64,000 bases of DNA from Amphibalanus amphitrite (taxonomy: Eukaryota > Arthropoda > Thecostraca > Balanomorpha > Balanidae). Location: positions 218,501-282,500 of the forward strand of contig NW_024881839.1 in the NCBI RefSeq assembly GCF_019059575.1, written 5' to 3'. The notes under the pieces were generated by a model. It searched no databases and was not told the origin of the DNA. It saw only the letters and a list, made by a program, of their open reading frames with translations. The position numbers were made by a program, and so were the translations under genes. Below, piece by piece: positions 36,799 to 50,194 of the stretch. The number at the start of each line of letters is the position of its first letter. Positions within the stretch are counted from its first letter, which is position 1.

Positions 36799-37220
36799 CG
36801 GCAAAGTTGTGCTCTGATCGTCTAGTTTCCACCCTGACGTGAACCGATCAGTGACTGCCACTCTGTGGCCAGTTGCTGAGCCAGCGAGGTCGATTGGCGA
36901 CCCTTCAACCGGAGGGGATTCGACGCTGACCGCTGACCTCTGACGGCCGCCGCTGACCTCGACGGCCTGGCGCTGACCTCTGACGGCCCGGCGCTGACCC
37001 CGGTCACCGAGACCGCCTGGGGCGGCGGGCCGTCGGGGACTGGCCGCTGCGGCCGGCGGCCGGCCACCCCACCGTCTCGGCTCGACCCGGCGGCCGTCAG
37101 AGGCTGCGTCGGAGCGTCGCCACCGACGATGGACCGACGGCGGCTCACGTGGGAGCGCCGCCGCGGGTTGGAGTGAGATGGGTCCCCGGCTGCCGGAGCT
37201 GCGGGCGCCGGAATCCCCGT
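36799..37220 (-). CDS. Probable exon of an unknown gene, disordered Arg/Pro/Ser-rich
   Basis: A 422-nt GC-rich segment lies between a plausible acceptor (CTGCACAG above 37,220) and a strong donor (TTGCCG|GTGAGT below 36,799). One frame is open across the whole interval and into the donor, beginning DSGARSSGSRG and ending FTSGWKLDDQSTTLP. A second frame is open to a TAG at 36,822-36,824, ending SLAQQLATEWQSLIGS. Imperfect repeats of AGGTCAGCG make up the centre. Neither product resembles a family I know. Low A/T content alone keeps frames open here, so coding status is uncertain. The donor phase does not fit the next downstream GPCR exon (18,920), so I do not assign it to that gene. Confidence 0.38.
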
Positions 37221-37489
37221 CTGTGCAGCACGACAGTGATTTGTAACATTACCCCCGGGTATGATTGGTTGGCGTTCGGTCCAAATTTATGAGACGACTT
37301 ACCTATCTGTGTGGGTTGGTATGTTGTTTATGACAATAATTGTTAAAATCGGTACGTTTTTATGTAACATTGCATACAAAAGTTACTGATGACTCTATGG
37401 CATTATCTTACCAGTGCATCAAGGTGTCATGACGTCTGATGAATTCATGTTTTACAAGTTTCTTTTTTTGTTTTGTTGGGTTAGGCCCT

Positions 37490-37775
37490 TTCGGTCCAAT
37501 TAGACCATTTCAGAGCCGGAAGGATGGTAGGAATTAGGGGGAGACATTGGTCTGGGCAGGCACCCTAGTGAGTCACCGGGGCTGAGCCCATCCCGAAGGA
37601 CAGGCCGGCCAGCCCCAAGGTACTCACTGCACCCGGCTACGGGGTGCGCTCCCTCGGGAGCAGCGGTGCCGCTCCAAGGGAGCAGCCCGCATGAGATAAA
37701 GTTGCCTGTCCAGCCCGGAGGGGGGTTGCGGCGTGGAGGAGAAGGATTTCTGCATCCTGAGGATAGAAGCATGGA
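37490..37775 (-). mobile_element. SINE-like retroposon copy 1
   Basis: On the minus strand it begins near CATGCTTCTATCCTCAGG and ends GGGCCTAACCCAACAAAAC followed by an A-rich tail. A 285-bp body contains a strong hairpin (GGTGCGCTCCCTCGGGAGCA region and GCTCCAAGGGAGC). It shares both start and end with the copy at 45,393, as expected of a discrete retroposed unit rather than random LINE truncation. No classic tRNA A/B boxes are obvious, so its promoter origin is unknown. Confidence 0.65.
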
Positions 37776-40700
37776 ACGGTGTTTTTACAAGGTTTTACCT
37801 CGTATATCTTTAGGCACTATGATTGCCTCTTTGTAGGTACTGTCCTGACCTGTGAATCGGAAGGGTTTTCTCCCAGTGAGCAGCGTTGTTGAGCTATGGT
37901 TCAATTTTAGCGGCGGAGAATGATAGTCATTTGATTTGAGATTGCGGGGTGGGTTTTTCTCGCTAAATGATTTTCTCGAACAATATCTGCTCCTCTTCTC
38001 CAAACACAGTCCTGCGCCGCCTCAATACCAGTCCGATAAACATAGCACAAAAACAGAGAACAAATTCTGGATCTGCTTCAAATGATTCTGCTGAGTGTTT
38101 CTTGCTCAACAGAAACAAAAGTCAGCAGTCAGCACACATCCAAAAGTGAAAAACGCTACACTGCAAAAATGGACTCCTCGTTGATTGAACACTTTTGTTG
38201 GATGATCGGCTACTGAATCGAATGAAGACTCAAAGGATTGAAATTGAGTCATGTCGGCTCACTGCCTAGCAGGCAATGCTGTCCCTCAAAGGATACGGGC
38301 CGCGAGGAAATGTTCGAGTGTCGCCAGGGAGCTGGCACAAGAGTATGGAAATGGCTGGAATATACCAATGGTTTTTTCAAGGGGTCTTTTTCTGCCAAAA
38401 AAGCTGCATCTTTATCCAGCAATCGGTGTGCCATAGACTATCGGCGACTTCCGTCGGAAGTCTCAATTAGTAAGTCAATACCTGCTCCTAGCGAACGGAG
38501 GCGAATGGTGACCCTCTGATTGGCCTTTTGTCGCCGTATAAACGTGAAAAACCTGAGCCGAGACCGCGAATGATGACCTTGAAAAAGTAACTGATCAAGA
38601 CTCGGTGGCGTGAGTCGGATCTGACGTGGCTTATTCCGTTCGGAAGAAAGACAAAGAGGTGAGCGGAAGCGCCACCACCAGCCCCCGGTGTTTGGCTAAA
38701 TACCTCATTAGGGGGCTCGGGTTAGAGTTGCCATTGAGAGGGGATGTGAAACAAACCCTACAGCAAATTGTGTTAGCTGTTTATCATCAGCTGAAACAAC
38801 CACGACCAAATTGATACCATTCCCCCTTTGCCAAACTCTGAGACCTATATCCTCTGTACTTTTTAAAATTAGTATTTTAGTGATTCGATGGAAACAATTG
38901 AATTACCATAAAAGCTTGCTAAATTAGCTCTTGTCAGAAAAGTTTCGGATGTGCTACCCCAACCATATCAATGCGAGCTAGAGTTCCAACGAAATGCATT
39001 TCACTTACTTAACGCTGAGAATTTTCGCCCTGCCGTGACAGTCTGACTCATTGATTGTCTGTACCATCATACTCTTTATTAGTGTCTGAGCCTCGAGCTT
39101 GTTTTGTGTCACAGAACAGTCCATTTTTTCTCGTCATGTGTCATCTTTTATTCGCGACATACCTACTCCATAAAATCGTGTTCCTTGTCGTAGTGTATGT
39201 TAAAATTTAAATGAATCACACTGAAGACTGCCTTGACTATGCTGAAGCATCACAACTTGGCCTAATCAATCATACGTATTGCAGACCTCGAAACAACGAC
39301 ACCCTCCTTCACATTTCAAGTTACCTTCGTTAGAACCATTGTAAGATTGGAGTTATTATGAGACTATGCTAAAGCGCATCTTTCCGACTCAACTCTCGGA
39401 AGACTGTTGCCCTAAAAAGGCGATTAAACCATCAGATTCGAACCTCCGGATTCAACTATTCCAACGAACCCAATTTTAAATACGGCGGCGCCCGGTTCAC
39501 CATTGATACAAGCCTCAATGAAGTCGGTCGGTAGAATATATTGTGCCGCGGCGATCGTCAGACTTCACATCACGTCTGCGGAACTCATCGACTGAAACGA
39601 GTCGCCGGGGGCTCCGCAATCGCATGCGTAGCAATGCAATCATCCCCCGGCCCTGACCGGTCACCGCGCGGCCATGCCCATCGATTGCCAAACGTCGGCG
39701 ACGACGCCGAACTCCGACGTTTTGACGCTAAACGACGGGGAGCGCTGTTTGCCGCGGTGTGGCCGCCGATTTCAGCGGCGCCCGTAACTGGCGACACTGA
39801 TTTATAATCGATACCGCGGCCTGTCGGAGTGCCGATGGGCGGACGGAGGAGGGGGAGAGGGGGGAGGGGCTGGACATCAGACGTATTTGGTTGCATCGGT
39901 CTCGGCTCAACAGTTGGAACCATTCCAGATGACCGTCTGCTGGTGATGCATCTGAACTGCAATGGAAGAAGCTAATTACCATGAAAATAGTGTAGGTAAT
40001 GTATGAACTTATGAGCCATGATAAAGAAATAATAACGTAAAATGATCATGAGGTCTGATGAATTTATTGCTATGTTTTAGCACCATGAATCGCCCGCATG
40101 GGACAGGGAGGGTTACGGACACCTATTGCTCGCAGACAGCACAACCTAATTGCCCCAATGCCCCATTGTTCCTATTACCGCTCCCCCTACCCCAAGCCGT
40201 CCCCCTCCCCGGTCCCGGGAGCACAGCCCGAAGAAGCCGTGCCATCCGACCCGTCCCACCGGGGAGGGGGGGGGGGGGAGGGTCCCACCCTGCATTCACT
40301 AGACACGCCAAGAAATCCGAGAAGCCGATGAGTAGTTAGTGTGTTTGGCCGCCGTCGAATCGACGGGAATTTATCCGCCCGCAACTGCGTCTGGCCCCCA
40401 GACAGTGACCACGAGCGACCGAAACGGTCGAGTTGTGGGGAAAACGAATAACTTAAAAGGAATCAACTTTTCCACGGGGACGGCTGTATGTGTATGGGGA
40501 ATGTGAAAAGTTGCAGCCATTTCACTGGGGACTATTCCAATCGGCTTCAGACGGTATGTAAAAACAAGCGATATCGAAAAGAGATTTGCGGGAGAAGCAG
40601 AGCGAAAATTCACCTGCAGTGATTTCATAGCAGAAATACATCCAGTTTGTGGCAGAAACATAGCACGCTCCCAGAAGCATTTGAATTATGGCATGCCTAC

Positions 40701-41786
40701 AAACGATCCGAAAATATCGATACTTGATTCGAGATTAGATTTATAATTATTCTAAGATTTCACACAGCGGCCGCTGCATTTCTTTCAATTCCAATTAGTA
40801 TGATTAACGTGTAACAAGCCCGGTGACGCACGAGCCATTACACACCATTTGATCAAAATGACTTTTGAACCCGCCTCAGTAAATCGTATCGAGGCACGTG
40901 TATTGGCGGGCTGCCGCGCCGGCCGCCGCGCTGGCCGTTTGGTAATGCATCGACAATGGGCCCGGGGCCGACCATTAGTATCGCCTGGCGACTCCGCAGG
41001 CGCCCCCGGCGGCCGAACACATTCAGAGTGACTGTTATGGACGGCAGGGCCGGCAAGGTGCGCGTCATAGCCCACAATCTGTCTTCCGGGCAAATAGCGG
41101 CCGAGCCGGCGCGGCCCGGCTGCCCAAAGTGGCCGGTTATACACACTACACAGCCGACTGACTGTGGTTTACTCGACCACGCTGAGCTTTCACCGAGACA
41201 AGAAGCCGAACACACAGCACGCTACTGGGTGTCATAAAATGCGTAAAACTTAATTTTGAAATAAATTCTTACCAAATAACTAACCAAAATAATATCTCCA
41301 GCCACGGTCGAAAGTCACCAGCTGTGGAGTGTGGGTGCATGCATATTGCATTATGCATGCCTGCATGTCACCACAGCCGGCTCCGAGAAAAAGTGCTCCC
41401 CTGAGCACTTGTCTTGTAATGGGATGCATCCAGTAATCCAGTAATCCAGTACCTACTCCAGAGCCAGCAGGAGCCGCGCATTCATCCAGACAATCTGAGG
41501 TATGAGAGCAGCTTTTCCACTATGGTAGCAAATACTAAGACAGTGAATTTCCCTAGGGCTCGTCTCATTTCGCGGTGCTGTGTGTGAAAGTAATCCAATA
41601 TTTCACGGTTAAAAGTTGCTGGCGAGACGGTGATGATATCAGCCTCACCGACTCAAAGCTCTGGTGGAATGATTCCTGGAATCCTATGGCGCTGACCATC
41701 GATATGTAACAGCCCCAAACATTACGGTAAATGGATTAGTAATTGCACAATTATTCAAGAACAAAGTAAATAGAAATAAGTGATGG
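37776..41786. other. Anonymous stretch, no gene identified
   Basis: GC islands at 39,540-39,960, 40,100-40,330 and 40,850-41,230 have frames open on both strands owing to base composition. I see no domain, repeat or RNA gene. Confidence 0.4.
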
Positions 41787-42012
41787 TATGTAATACGAGA
41801 AGTAGTACCTAGCCTTTGCTCATATTAATGTTCAAATAATGCACAAAATTGGATATATTAAAATAATACTGATATTTCGCCTTGCGGCATCATCAGAGGT
41901 GTACTCTGATGATGCCGCAAGGTGAAATATCAGTATTATTTTAATATACCCAATTTTGTGCATTATTTGAACATTAAAGTATGAGCAAAGGCTACTACTT
42001 CTCGTATTACAT
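41787..42012. mobile_element. Hairpin MITE, 226 bp, near-perfect palindrome
   Basis: TATGTAATACGAGAAGTAG at the left is matched by its complement at the right, and pairing continues through ATAATACTGATATTTC to GCGGCATCATCAGAG with only scattered mismatches. The loop is a few bases near 41,895. Almost the whole length is arm, so a transcript would fold into one long hairpin. Confidence 0.85.
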
Positions 42013-44441
42013 AGTATATATAACGATGCTCATCACAGCCATCCATTTCATTTGAAATAAGTGATGCTACTAAAATAAGTGCCGGGCATTTAATTTAAGC
42101 TTGAACATGCATGCAATTAATCATCATCTTAACAAACCCTGATTTGCCTTAGGCTTGCATAAATACATAAGCAAACCGGCAACTGCGTTATTGGAAGGTG
42201 CAATATTCGTCTGAAAGGCACAAATTTCGCAGACAACATATGCGCAATGGAAACTGCGACTTTTGAACGTTGCAGAAACGGCAAACACAAGCTATGGCTC
42301 GAAAACGGTAAGGGCTAAGGAAAGACAACCAACAGCTGGTTGACGTCCGACTGTGGCCCAATCCGGGCCCCATTATCACCTTCAGCGGCCATCGGGCGGT
42401 GGCGCGGGCGCGGCAGACGCGGCGCCGATGGCACTGTGACAATTGCGCCGCGGCGCGCCGCAATCAGCTGTCGCTAATACCTGGCCGGCGCGATAGGCGG
42501 CTATATTGACGCCCCCGGTCAGCAGCAGTGTTTGTGTGGGATCGGACGGGGATATTAAATGGCCGCCGCCGCGCCACCACCGCGGCACCGGCCGGCGGAG
42601 GTCACCACAGGGCTACAGGGCGGCTATAGGCACCGCACGGTCACCGGGCGGTCAAAGGCTCACCATGGCCGGTCATCGACTCCGGACAGTCGGGGCGCGG
42701 TCACAAAAGGCAGTCACAGCTGAGGTCATTGGGCGGTCACGGTCACAGTTACTTAAGCGAGAACGCGCTGAGAAAATGCTGCTAAAATGTTCAATTTAAC
42801 GAGAGCTCAATGGAGATTTTTTAAGTGGCACAGAGGGTCGGAGGCCATTGACGGGCATCCCGTCCTAGCAAAAGCGCGCCACTCGACACCTTTTCCGTAA
42901 TAACTAGCAGCAGTGACAGCAGTTCCTGATACAGTGCCATTAAACCACGACCAGTCGGGTTCCCCCCCCCCCCCAGCCTATGTATGTTTCGGTCTCCGGG
43001 CAGCTTATTCTCTGATTGTGGCCTGCCATTTATACAGCTCCATGCATCGACGTTGGTACAATTATTTAGGACTCTATGTACGGTTTTCGCCAACCAAAGT
43101 GGCATGAACAAACAATGATCTATTGTCGGCATGCCAGCCGCCGCACGGCGGCTTGTCATATCGCGCGCAGTGTAAACAAACGTAGGATACATATATGTAT
43201 TTTTGCCGCTATCTACCAAAGGTCCGACTCCGGAGTAATCAATGCATGGATGGCTTACGACTGACGGATACTTTGATTGATATTGTTCAACACATGTCAA
43301 AGGTTTGAGAATGTCCCATCCACAAATCAAACCATTTTTTGGGTTGCTCACTGCTTTTGGCCACCGTCAATCCAATAACAAATGCCACATTGCCAAGGAA
43401 GGATAAATTAAGAATGCATTTATTATTAAAGCGTCAGTTAAAGTTAGACCATTTTAAACCTTCTTTTTGTGCGATGGCTGACCACCATTTCTAAATATTG
43501 TTCCAAATTTGCCCTACTGTTTTCCCATCTAATACGCATTTTCTGCTGCTTTTGACCCACAATCACACATTTTCTCCTTTCCTGTGTTAGCACAACGACA
43601 AGGCCCAGTTTAGGGATTTCATTTCAAGCAGCATTTAGTAATGTTCGAAAAGGCGCAGCGACAGACACAATCACCGGTGACATTAGTGTCCGTCACCACC
43701 TTTCCAAACATTGTCGTGGCTGATCGAAAACCCTGTAACACATAGTGTATTGCCTGGGAAAGGTGGCTGCCGCCTGCCATTCATATTACGTCAATTAATT
43801 ATCGAATGTTAGGTTACGCTCCACCTTTTTCTCTCATGGAGCAATGCTGACTTCACTTCACTCATTCGGTGACTGTCACCACATTGCACCAATCTGTGTG
43901 CTGTATTATTTTGTGGTAGCCCACCCCACCGGGCGGTCCCACCTCCCCCTTATTGCTGGTAGCCCTCGTATTGGGGTCAGATGCGCCGATAGGTTCGCCC
44001 CACATCGGTACATCTGCACACAGAGAAGATAACCTGATTGGGGCTTCCAGCGGATCCCATATCCTACCACCGGGGACTGCCTGTCACCGCCCCGTCTGGC
44101 GGCCGGTCACCGTTTACCTTTCACCCCCCATGTTGCAGACGGCTGGCAATGTTGAGACAATGCACAAACCCGGGCGCGTACATAGTACCAGTGTTATGGC
44201 TGTCCTATAAACAATGTCGCGGGGCCGGCCTAGTTCTCTGCACAATCGACTTTGTGGCCAAGAAAGGACCAGCAGGAGGCTTTTGTGGTATCATGGCTTT
44301 ATCAGGACTCACTCGGAGCTTTTATCGAATTCCGATTGGCGCACTTTCTGTGATAAATGGCCGAGCTCGCCGGGATTGGAGTAAAGTGTTTCGCGGATTT
44401 CGATCGCTCCGAAACGTGGGCTGAAATTCGGGCTACATGAG
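42013..44441. other. Anonymous stretch, no gene identified
   Basis: A GC island at 42,340-42,770 is rich in GGTCA/CGGTCA short repeats. The 176-codon minus-strand frame at 42,821-43,351 is discussed among rejected items. Confidence 0.4.
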
Positions 44442-45340
44442 TAGGGGAGAGTGGGGCAAAGCGGCCACCCTAACGCTTCTCACGATGCCAACGCTTGATT
44501 TTTAAACTTGGAAAGATTCTTTCTATACCAATGTGATCCCTAGTAAGTTGCCTTTTATTTCAACTGCGTTTTATTTCCAAAGGCGTTCACATATGAAAGA
44601 TATTGACAAAACTTTAAACCTATGCATATTGGCCACTTTGCCCCATACCCTGGGGCAAAGCGGCCACCGGCGTCTTCTCAAGTCCCGATATGAGAAACAA
44701 AACAGTTGCCTCGTGTACGACTAGTGTATTTGATGGTGACAAGGTTAATCGAAGATGGATGTTTACTTTATCATCTTCCACCTGTAGGTAAACAAAGAAA
44801 GGACTTTCATGAAAATAAACATTTAATTGCATTATTTGGTAACTCATGCAACTGAAAAGTGGCCAAGATGAATGCATGACGACACATTTCAATATAAATA
44901 ATGTTTTTATCCAGATGGAAGCAACTTATGGCCAATTGGGGGGTGGCCACTTTGCCCCGGCCACTTTGCCCCGCGCATACCGTCCGAGACAAAAATATTC
45001 CAGCTTAGCTATTAGTGGGGTAAAAAACATTAAAATTGGTAGAATACATGTACGATAACCATGCAATGCATGGACAAGAACGCTTATAAAATTCCAAAAC
45101 GGTTATGGAATAACATAACATTTAAAAATTGTAAACATAGTTGGTAACCTGGCAAGAAATGCTTTTCCGTGTTTCACAGAACAATGGTGATGGGCCTGAA
45201 ACCCCGGTCTGGCTCATTCGAACGATCGTGAAGAGAAGTATAATTGGAAACCATAAATTGGAACTGACGCCAGCTATGAAGGGCTAAAAAGATGGGTGGC
45301 CGCTTTGCCCCGGGTGGCCGCTTTGCCCCACTCTCCCCTA
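44442..45340. mobile_element. GGGGCAAAG-repeat element with 29-bp inverted ends
   Basis: The ends TAGGGGAGAGTGGGGCAAAG (CGGCCACCC) and their exact complement bound an 899-bp unit whose outermost TA is probably the target duplication. The block GGGGCAAAGCGGCC recurs inside, at about 44,640-44,670 in two orientations, about 44,940-44,975, and doubled at the right end (45,294-45,332). The remainder is AT-rich without a coding frame. A truncated relative lies at 53,318-53,375. Confidence 0.85.
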
Positions 45341-45392
45341 TATGACAAGCAGAATAAAAGACCTGGAAAAGAAATCAGAATACACCTATCCG

Positions 45393-45700
45393 TGCTTCTA
45401 TCCTCAGGAAACTGAAATCCTTCTCCACCACGCCACAACCCCCTTCCGGGCTGGACAGGCAACTTTATCTCATGCGGGCTGCTCCCTTGGAGCGGCACCG
45501 CTGCTCCCGAGGGAGCGCACCCCGTAGCCGGGTGCAGTGAGTGCCTTGGGGCTGGGTGGCCTGTCCTCTGGACGGGCTCAGCCCCGGCGACTCACTAGGA
45601 TGCCTGCCCAGACCAATGTTTCCCCCTAAATCCTATCATCCTTCCGGCTCTGCAATGGTCTTGTCGACCGAAAGGGCCTAACCCAACAAAACAAACAAAC
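45393..45700 (+). mobile_element. SINE-like retroposon copy 2
   Basis: It begins GTGCTTCTATCCTCAGGA and ends CGAAAGGGCCTAACCCAAC followed by the A-rich tail AAAACAAACAAACAA. It aligns along its whole length with the copy at 37,490-37,775 in the opposite orientation, differing at perhaps one base in ten. It lies about 50 bp right of the GGGGCAAAG element. Confidence 0.65.
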
Positions 45701-47602
45701 AATCAGAATACAACATGATAGGAAATTTACAGCGCAAGTTAATGCTGCCGTGCGACTGGCAAGAAGACGCTGATTCAGTCTCATACTAGACATCACCACG
45801 AAAGATGGGTAATTTGGTGCTTGCTTTACTGCAGTGCTTTCTTACGACACTTTTTTATCTCGGTTACAGCAAGTTTTTTATTTTCAAGTCGCCAACAATG
45901 CCAACGAGAGGAAAAGTGCTTTCATTTTTTTTTTAAACCATTAGGTAGGATCATTCGGGAATTTGCGTTTTCGTCAGGAACCAGGAACCATCAAAACCGA
46001 AAGTAGCACGTACCCATCCGTGGAAGTACTTACTATCACGTTGAAATTCTTCAGCTGGCCACCATATTTATTCCAATAAGAGTAAACACCCGTTTCCGAT
46101 CATCTACCACCAGACACTCGCATGCCAGCTGCCGCCGTGCAGGCCCGTCGTGCCGCTGTCACTCAGACGAGCCGCGGCTACCGTACGCTGTCAGCCGCCG
46201 TGCTAGTCGCGACGGGTCACTCCTGTCCAACAGCAGGCCCATTCTCCTGTGAACCCACAGACGGTAGACCCACATCCGCAAACCCCCGTGCAATCGCGCT
46301 TTCCGGTCTGCAGCGGTGGCGACACTCCCACGCGCGTCGATGAAGCCTCTCTCAGGTACACCTCCCATTATCAGAGACATAGCCGCGGGATGCAGTGTAT
46401 GTACAAGTGGTGCAATTAGAGCTAGGGTTTTGTCGGAGGAAGGGCTTTTTTAATGGAAAACTTAATTACTGGTGATGGAGCGTTTATTGTTGGTTCTGTG
46501 TCGTCTGATATCATCAGATAAATGCCACGACACGAGAGAAATATCACGAAAACATGCCACATAAATACGTGGGATGGATATGCTCGTCGTTCATGTAGAA
46601 GGTAGATGTTGTTATTAAACTCTGTGATTAATTGGACAACATAAAATTGCCTTTATTGCATATATGACGTTGCAATTAAGGTAAGTGCCAGAAGCAAAGA
46701 ACGTTCTACGAGAAGCAAACTGAATACATTAGTACCTAACAGATCATCGGGCGGGCTCAAATGGCCGTGGTTTTCGGCTACTTGATATTCTTAACATGCT
46801 CAGCGGCGAGCGCTATTACTTAGGGACATTGTTCGGGAAGCAGCGTTCTAAGTCTTCACAAAATCTGAGAACTTATGTTACTGTATATGGATGGCCACCT
46901 CAAATGAGATTTATCAAGTGTCGAGAGGCATGTGGTAGGAACTTCGTCAACATAACGTTTGTCATTTCAAATACCAGAGCTTTCATGGCTTGTGCAGTTT
47001 AAGTTTTAACTACCTTCCATAACATGTGAAGGAGCAAATTTTGGGATTATTTGTTAAATCGTACAGACGCTCTCACAACTCATGCATAACATCTTTTCAT
47101 TTTGCTTTGCCAAAGGGGTTATCTGCATGCTTACCGCGTGGATAATTCCTATAAAAATCAATGCTTGGAAGGGGCAGTTTTTAGCGGCTGCACATAGTCT
47201 ATATTTGCACGCCACGAATGCTGCGCGAGCGTTTGGATGGAATTTAAAGCAATTAAAACCCTGAGTTTACGATAGTCAGATGCTCAGTTCACTCCTCCCC
47301 TAGCATGAAATAGGCATTAGAGCAGGAATGCATCAAAATCCAAAGCTGTTGTAATTGCATAACTCATCGAAAGTGATCGTGATGAGACCTACAACAAAAG
47401 GCGAAATACAGTAGGTACGTGTTCACGCTCGCGTAATTTTGCCATAGTTCAAAATTGATGTGTAAATTAGCCCGAGAAAAGAATAATTTACATGTGAACA
47501 GGAGGGCGAGAATTCTCAGAGCTAAGTTTATATTTATTACTCTCCGGCTGGCGATCGTGGCATTGTAAAGCATGCATTACCTTTTCGCCGCGCCACATTT
47601 GC

Positions 47603-47745
47603 CTAAGCTGAAGACATGGCCTGGCCAGTGGCCACTAATCCATTGACAGCCGATGGCATCGGCGGCGGCGGGTCGGTCGGAGCATGTAAACTGGCCTGGG
47701 AGTCGGTCGGCGACGACAGTCGCAGACGGCACAGCTGGTCGCCGT
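47603..47745 (-). CDS. Possible terminal exon of an unknown gene (weak)
   Basis: After a GAATTCACAG acceptor, one frame reads GDQLCRLRLSSPTDSQ, then a Pro-rich stretch (PTDPPPPMP) and VNGLVATGQAMSSA before a TAG at 47,603-47,605. An AATAAA lies further downstream on the minus strand near 47,530. The GC content and codon choice differ from the AT-rich flanks. No domain or partner exon was recognised, so this may be a chance open stretch. Confidence 0.22.
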
Positions 47746-50194
47746 CTGTGAATTCACTCGCTCGTATATGGCTAGCAATGTGCTTTAGACGAATTTCAAC
47801 AATGCTTTGCTTCAAATAATGGAAACATTAAGTATTCATTGCCCACATTGCAATTAATATGCAAGATGATATGCTGTTCGGTGGTGAATGTCGCATCACT
47901 CAGCTGAATGGAAAATAGTTGTGTTCTCTGAAAAATGCGCCTTGCAGCCGTGCTATCTATAAAACACTAATGGCAACATTTACTTTAGACATTCCAATGC
48001 AGCCGAGTGAAATTGAACAGTTGCCCTCAACGATATGCCGCACCAGACCCATCCAAGTGCGCATCATTCTACATTTTTCTTGTTTTAACTACGCACCGTC
48101 TTGATTCAACAATCCATCACAGCACCCTTGTGTGACGACAGTGCAGAACCCTGTCGTTACCAGTCGTTCAAGACAAGACGTGCAAACAGACGAGCAACAA
48201 CAACCTGTCATCCGGCATTCACCGCCAATGACGAGACGATCGTTTCGCGCCCGTTATCAAAACAAACTGAACATCCTGGGGCCATGGGACGTCCAGGGGT
48301 ACGTGACCGTGGCTATAACGCTCATTGTACGCAAACCAACACAACCTTCGTGGACGACCGCCGGGAACTGTTTTTGTTTATGGAGAAATATACGAGATTG
48401 ACGGCTGATACAGCCCAGTGAAGTTTGAAATCAATCACTGTGTCTGAATGAATATCCTGTCGAAAGGAAAGGAAACATGCAGTATAAATCTCGAAGCGCA
48501 TGAATGACATCGAATCATTCATATATTTGTCGTTTATCCTGATGGTTGCTGCATTGTGGATGATATCGCATTTGAAAAGGCACCACATGACGCTGCAAGA
48601 TGGATGCCGGAGTTTCTGCAGTCGCATTATCAATGAAATGAACAGGAAAAAAAAAATGATGGAGCACATTTCTCTTCCACATGCGTTGTGCTGAATGGTT
48701 AGGCAAAAGAGCATCCATAAGATAAGCCATGCTTCTTATCCCTTCAGCCTCAATTGTAAGCAATTAATCTCATAAGTCTCCCATTTTTTTTTTTAGCGAG
48801 CGGTCTACAAAGTGGCCTGCATTTACTGCCGGAGAGGTCTCGAAAGTTGCTAAAAAACCATTCACCACTTATTTCGCCTGTCATGTCATGAGTTAGCAAG
48901 AAACGACAGCTCCAGCCTAGTAAGGCGTCATGCTTAGTTAGCATAATTATCGAGTTCAACATGGGCACAGCGAGAGGACACAGCATGCTTTTGAGATTTT
49001 ATGGAATAGAGGTGATTTTTAAAACCATAAGCACCTAGTAGGTGCCTATACCCACAAAAATATATGAAAAGGGGCAGTTAATGATATACAAACGGTATGC
49101 CAATGATGCCCTTTTTAAAATCAATACAGCGCAAACGAATTGGAAAATATGTCCCATACCGTTGAAATACAGTCCGACCATCTATGGCTAATTAGTTGTT
49201 CACTTCGTTTGTTGAAGGCAAACAAATAAAATGCTAGGCATGAACAGGCATTTTAACTGCTTCCATGTTGTACTAAAGTGAACCGCCGCTTATTAAAATA
49301 TACATCAGCTAATGGGTGATCTCATAGCTCTCAGGATGTTTTCACAACTCGAGAATTGCATTTGGCTACCTTTCAACTCGAGGGAAAACATTAGCAAGTG
49401 GCTCGGCCATATAGCGCCTCAACTGTGCGAAAATGTGTCTTGCTTCTCACAGTTCAATAAAAATAAAAATAAAACGTTCATTAAAAATTATTAGTTTGAT
49501 AATCTTTTTTAATTTCCCGCGGAAAAAGGTTTTTAAATTTTGTTTATATGTATGCAATATGGAGCAAAAGCCAACATTTTTTTCCTACTTATTTCGATTT
49601 CGAAAGAGCAGCCCAATGGGTAGGTATGTCAAAGAACTGAGCCGTAATGTCAGCCGGCTGAGGTCGCTGGCTGATCCACCGACTGCAGCCAAGGCTAATC
49701 GATTAGAAACGCGGCGCACAGGGCCACTCTGTCATTTCAATTTGGACTCGGGTAAACAGCTCGGGACCCACCTGGCGATGACGGAGCTGCTGCTGGCACC
49801 CAGCCGTCGCTGGGACCTTGAACTCCCTGCGGTCGCTTCACTCCTTCAGCGGTCCTGTTCCACAAGTTCGCTGACGCTCTTCACAACAAAGACGGCGGAT
49901 AATAAAGGAACACTTAGATTGCACCCTCCGCAAAGTTCAAAGCCACTTCACTCCAATTCGAGCAAGGTCTCTCCTTGTTTACCAGTTGAGACAACAAAAG
50001 GAAATAAATCGATGCTGTTTTTCAGGAGTCCTCAGATCTAATGGCAGAAGCAATAAAAACAGCACGCTTCTGTGGGTATTTCGTCGTTCCTGGCCATACG
50101 ACAATCCCAGGAGTTGGTTGCACATTCACACAGGATATGGGGGACCAAAGCGTTCACCCTGTGACCACGAGTTGGCCACTGTCACGCAGTATGA

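Noticed and set aside
42821-43351. 176-codon minus-strand frame
   Set aside because: No ATG at the start, no recognised motif, abrupt composition change along its length, and no splice signals linking it to anything.
49433-50041. 202-codon plus-strand frame
   Set aside because: No domain, mixed composition, the first 40 codons lie in AT-rich low-complexity DNA; length is compatible with chance in this GC-richer island.
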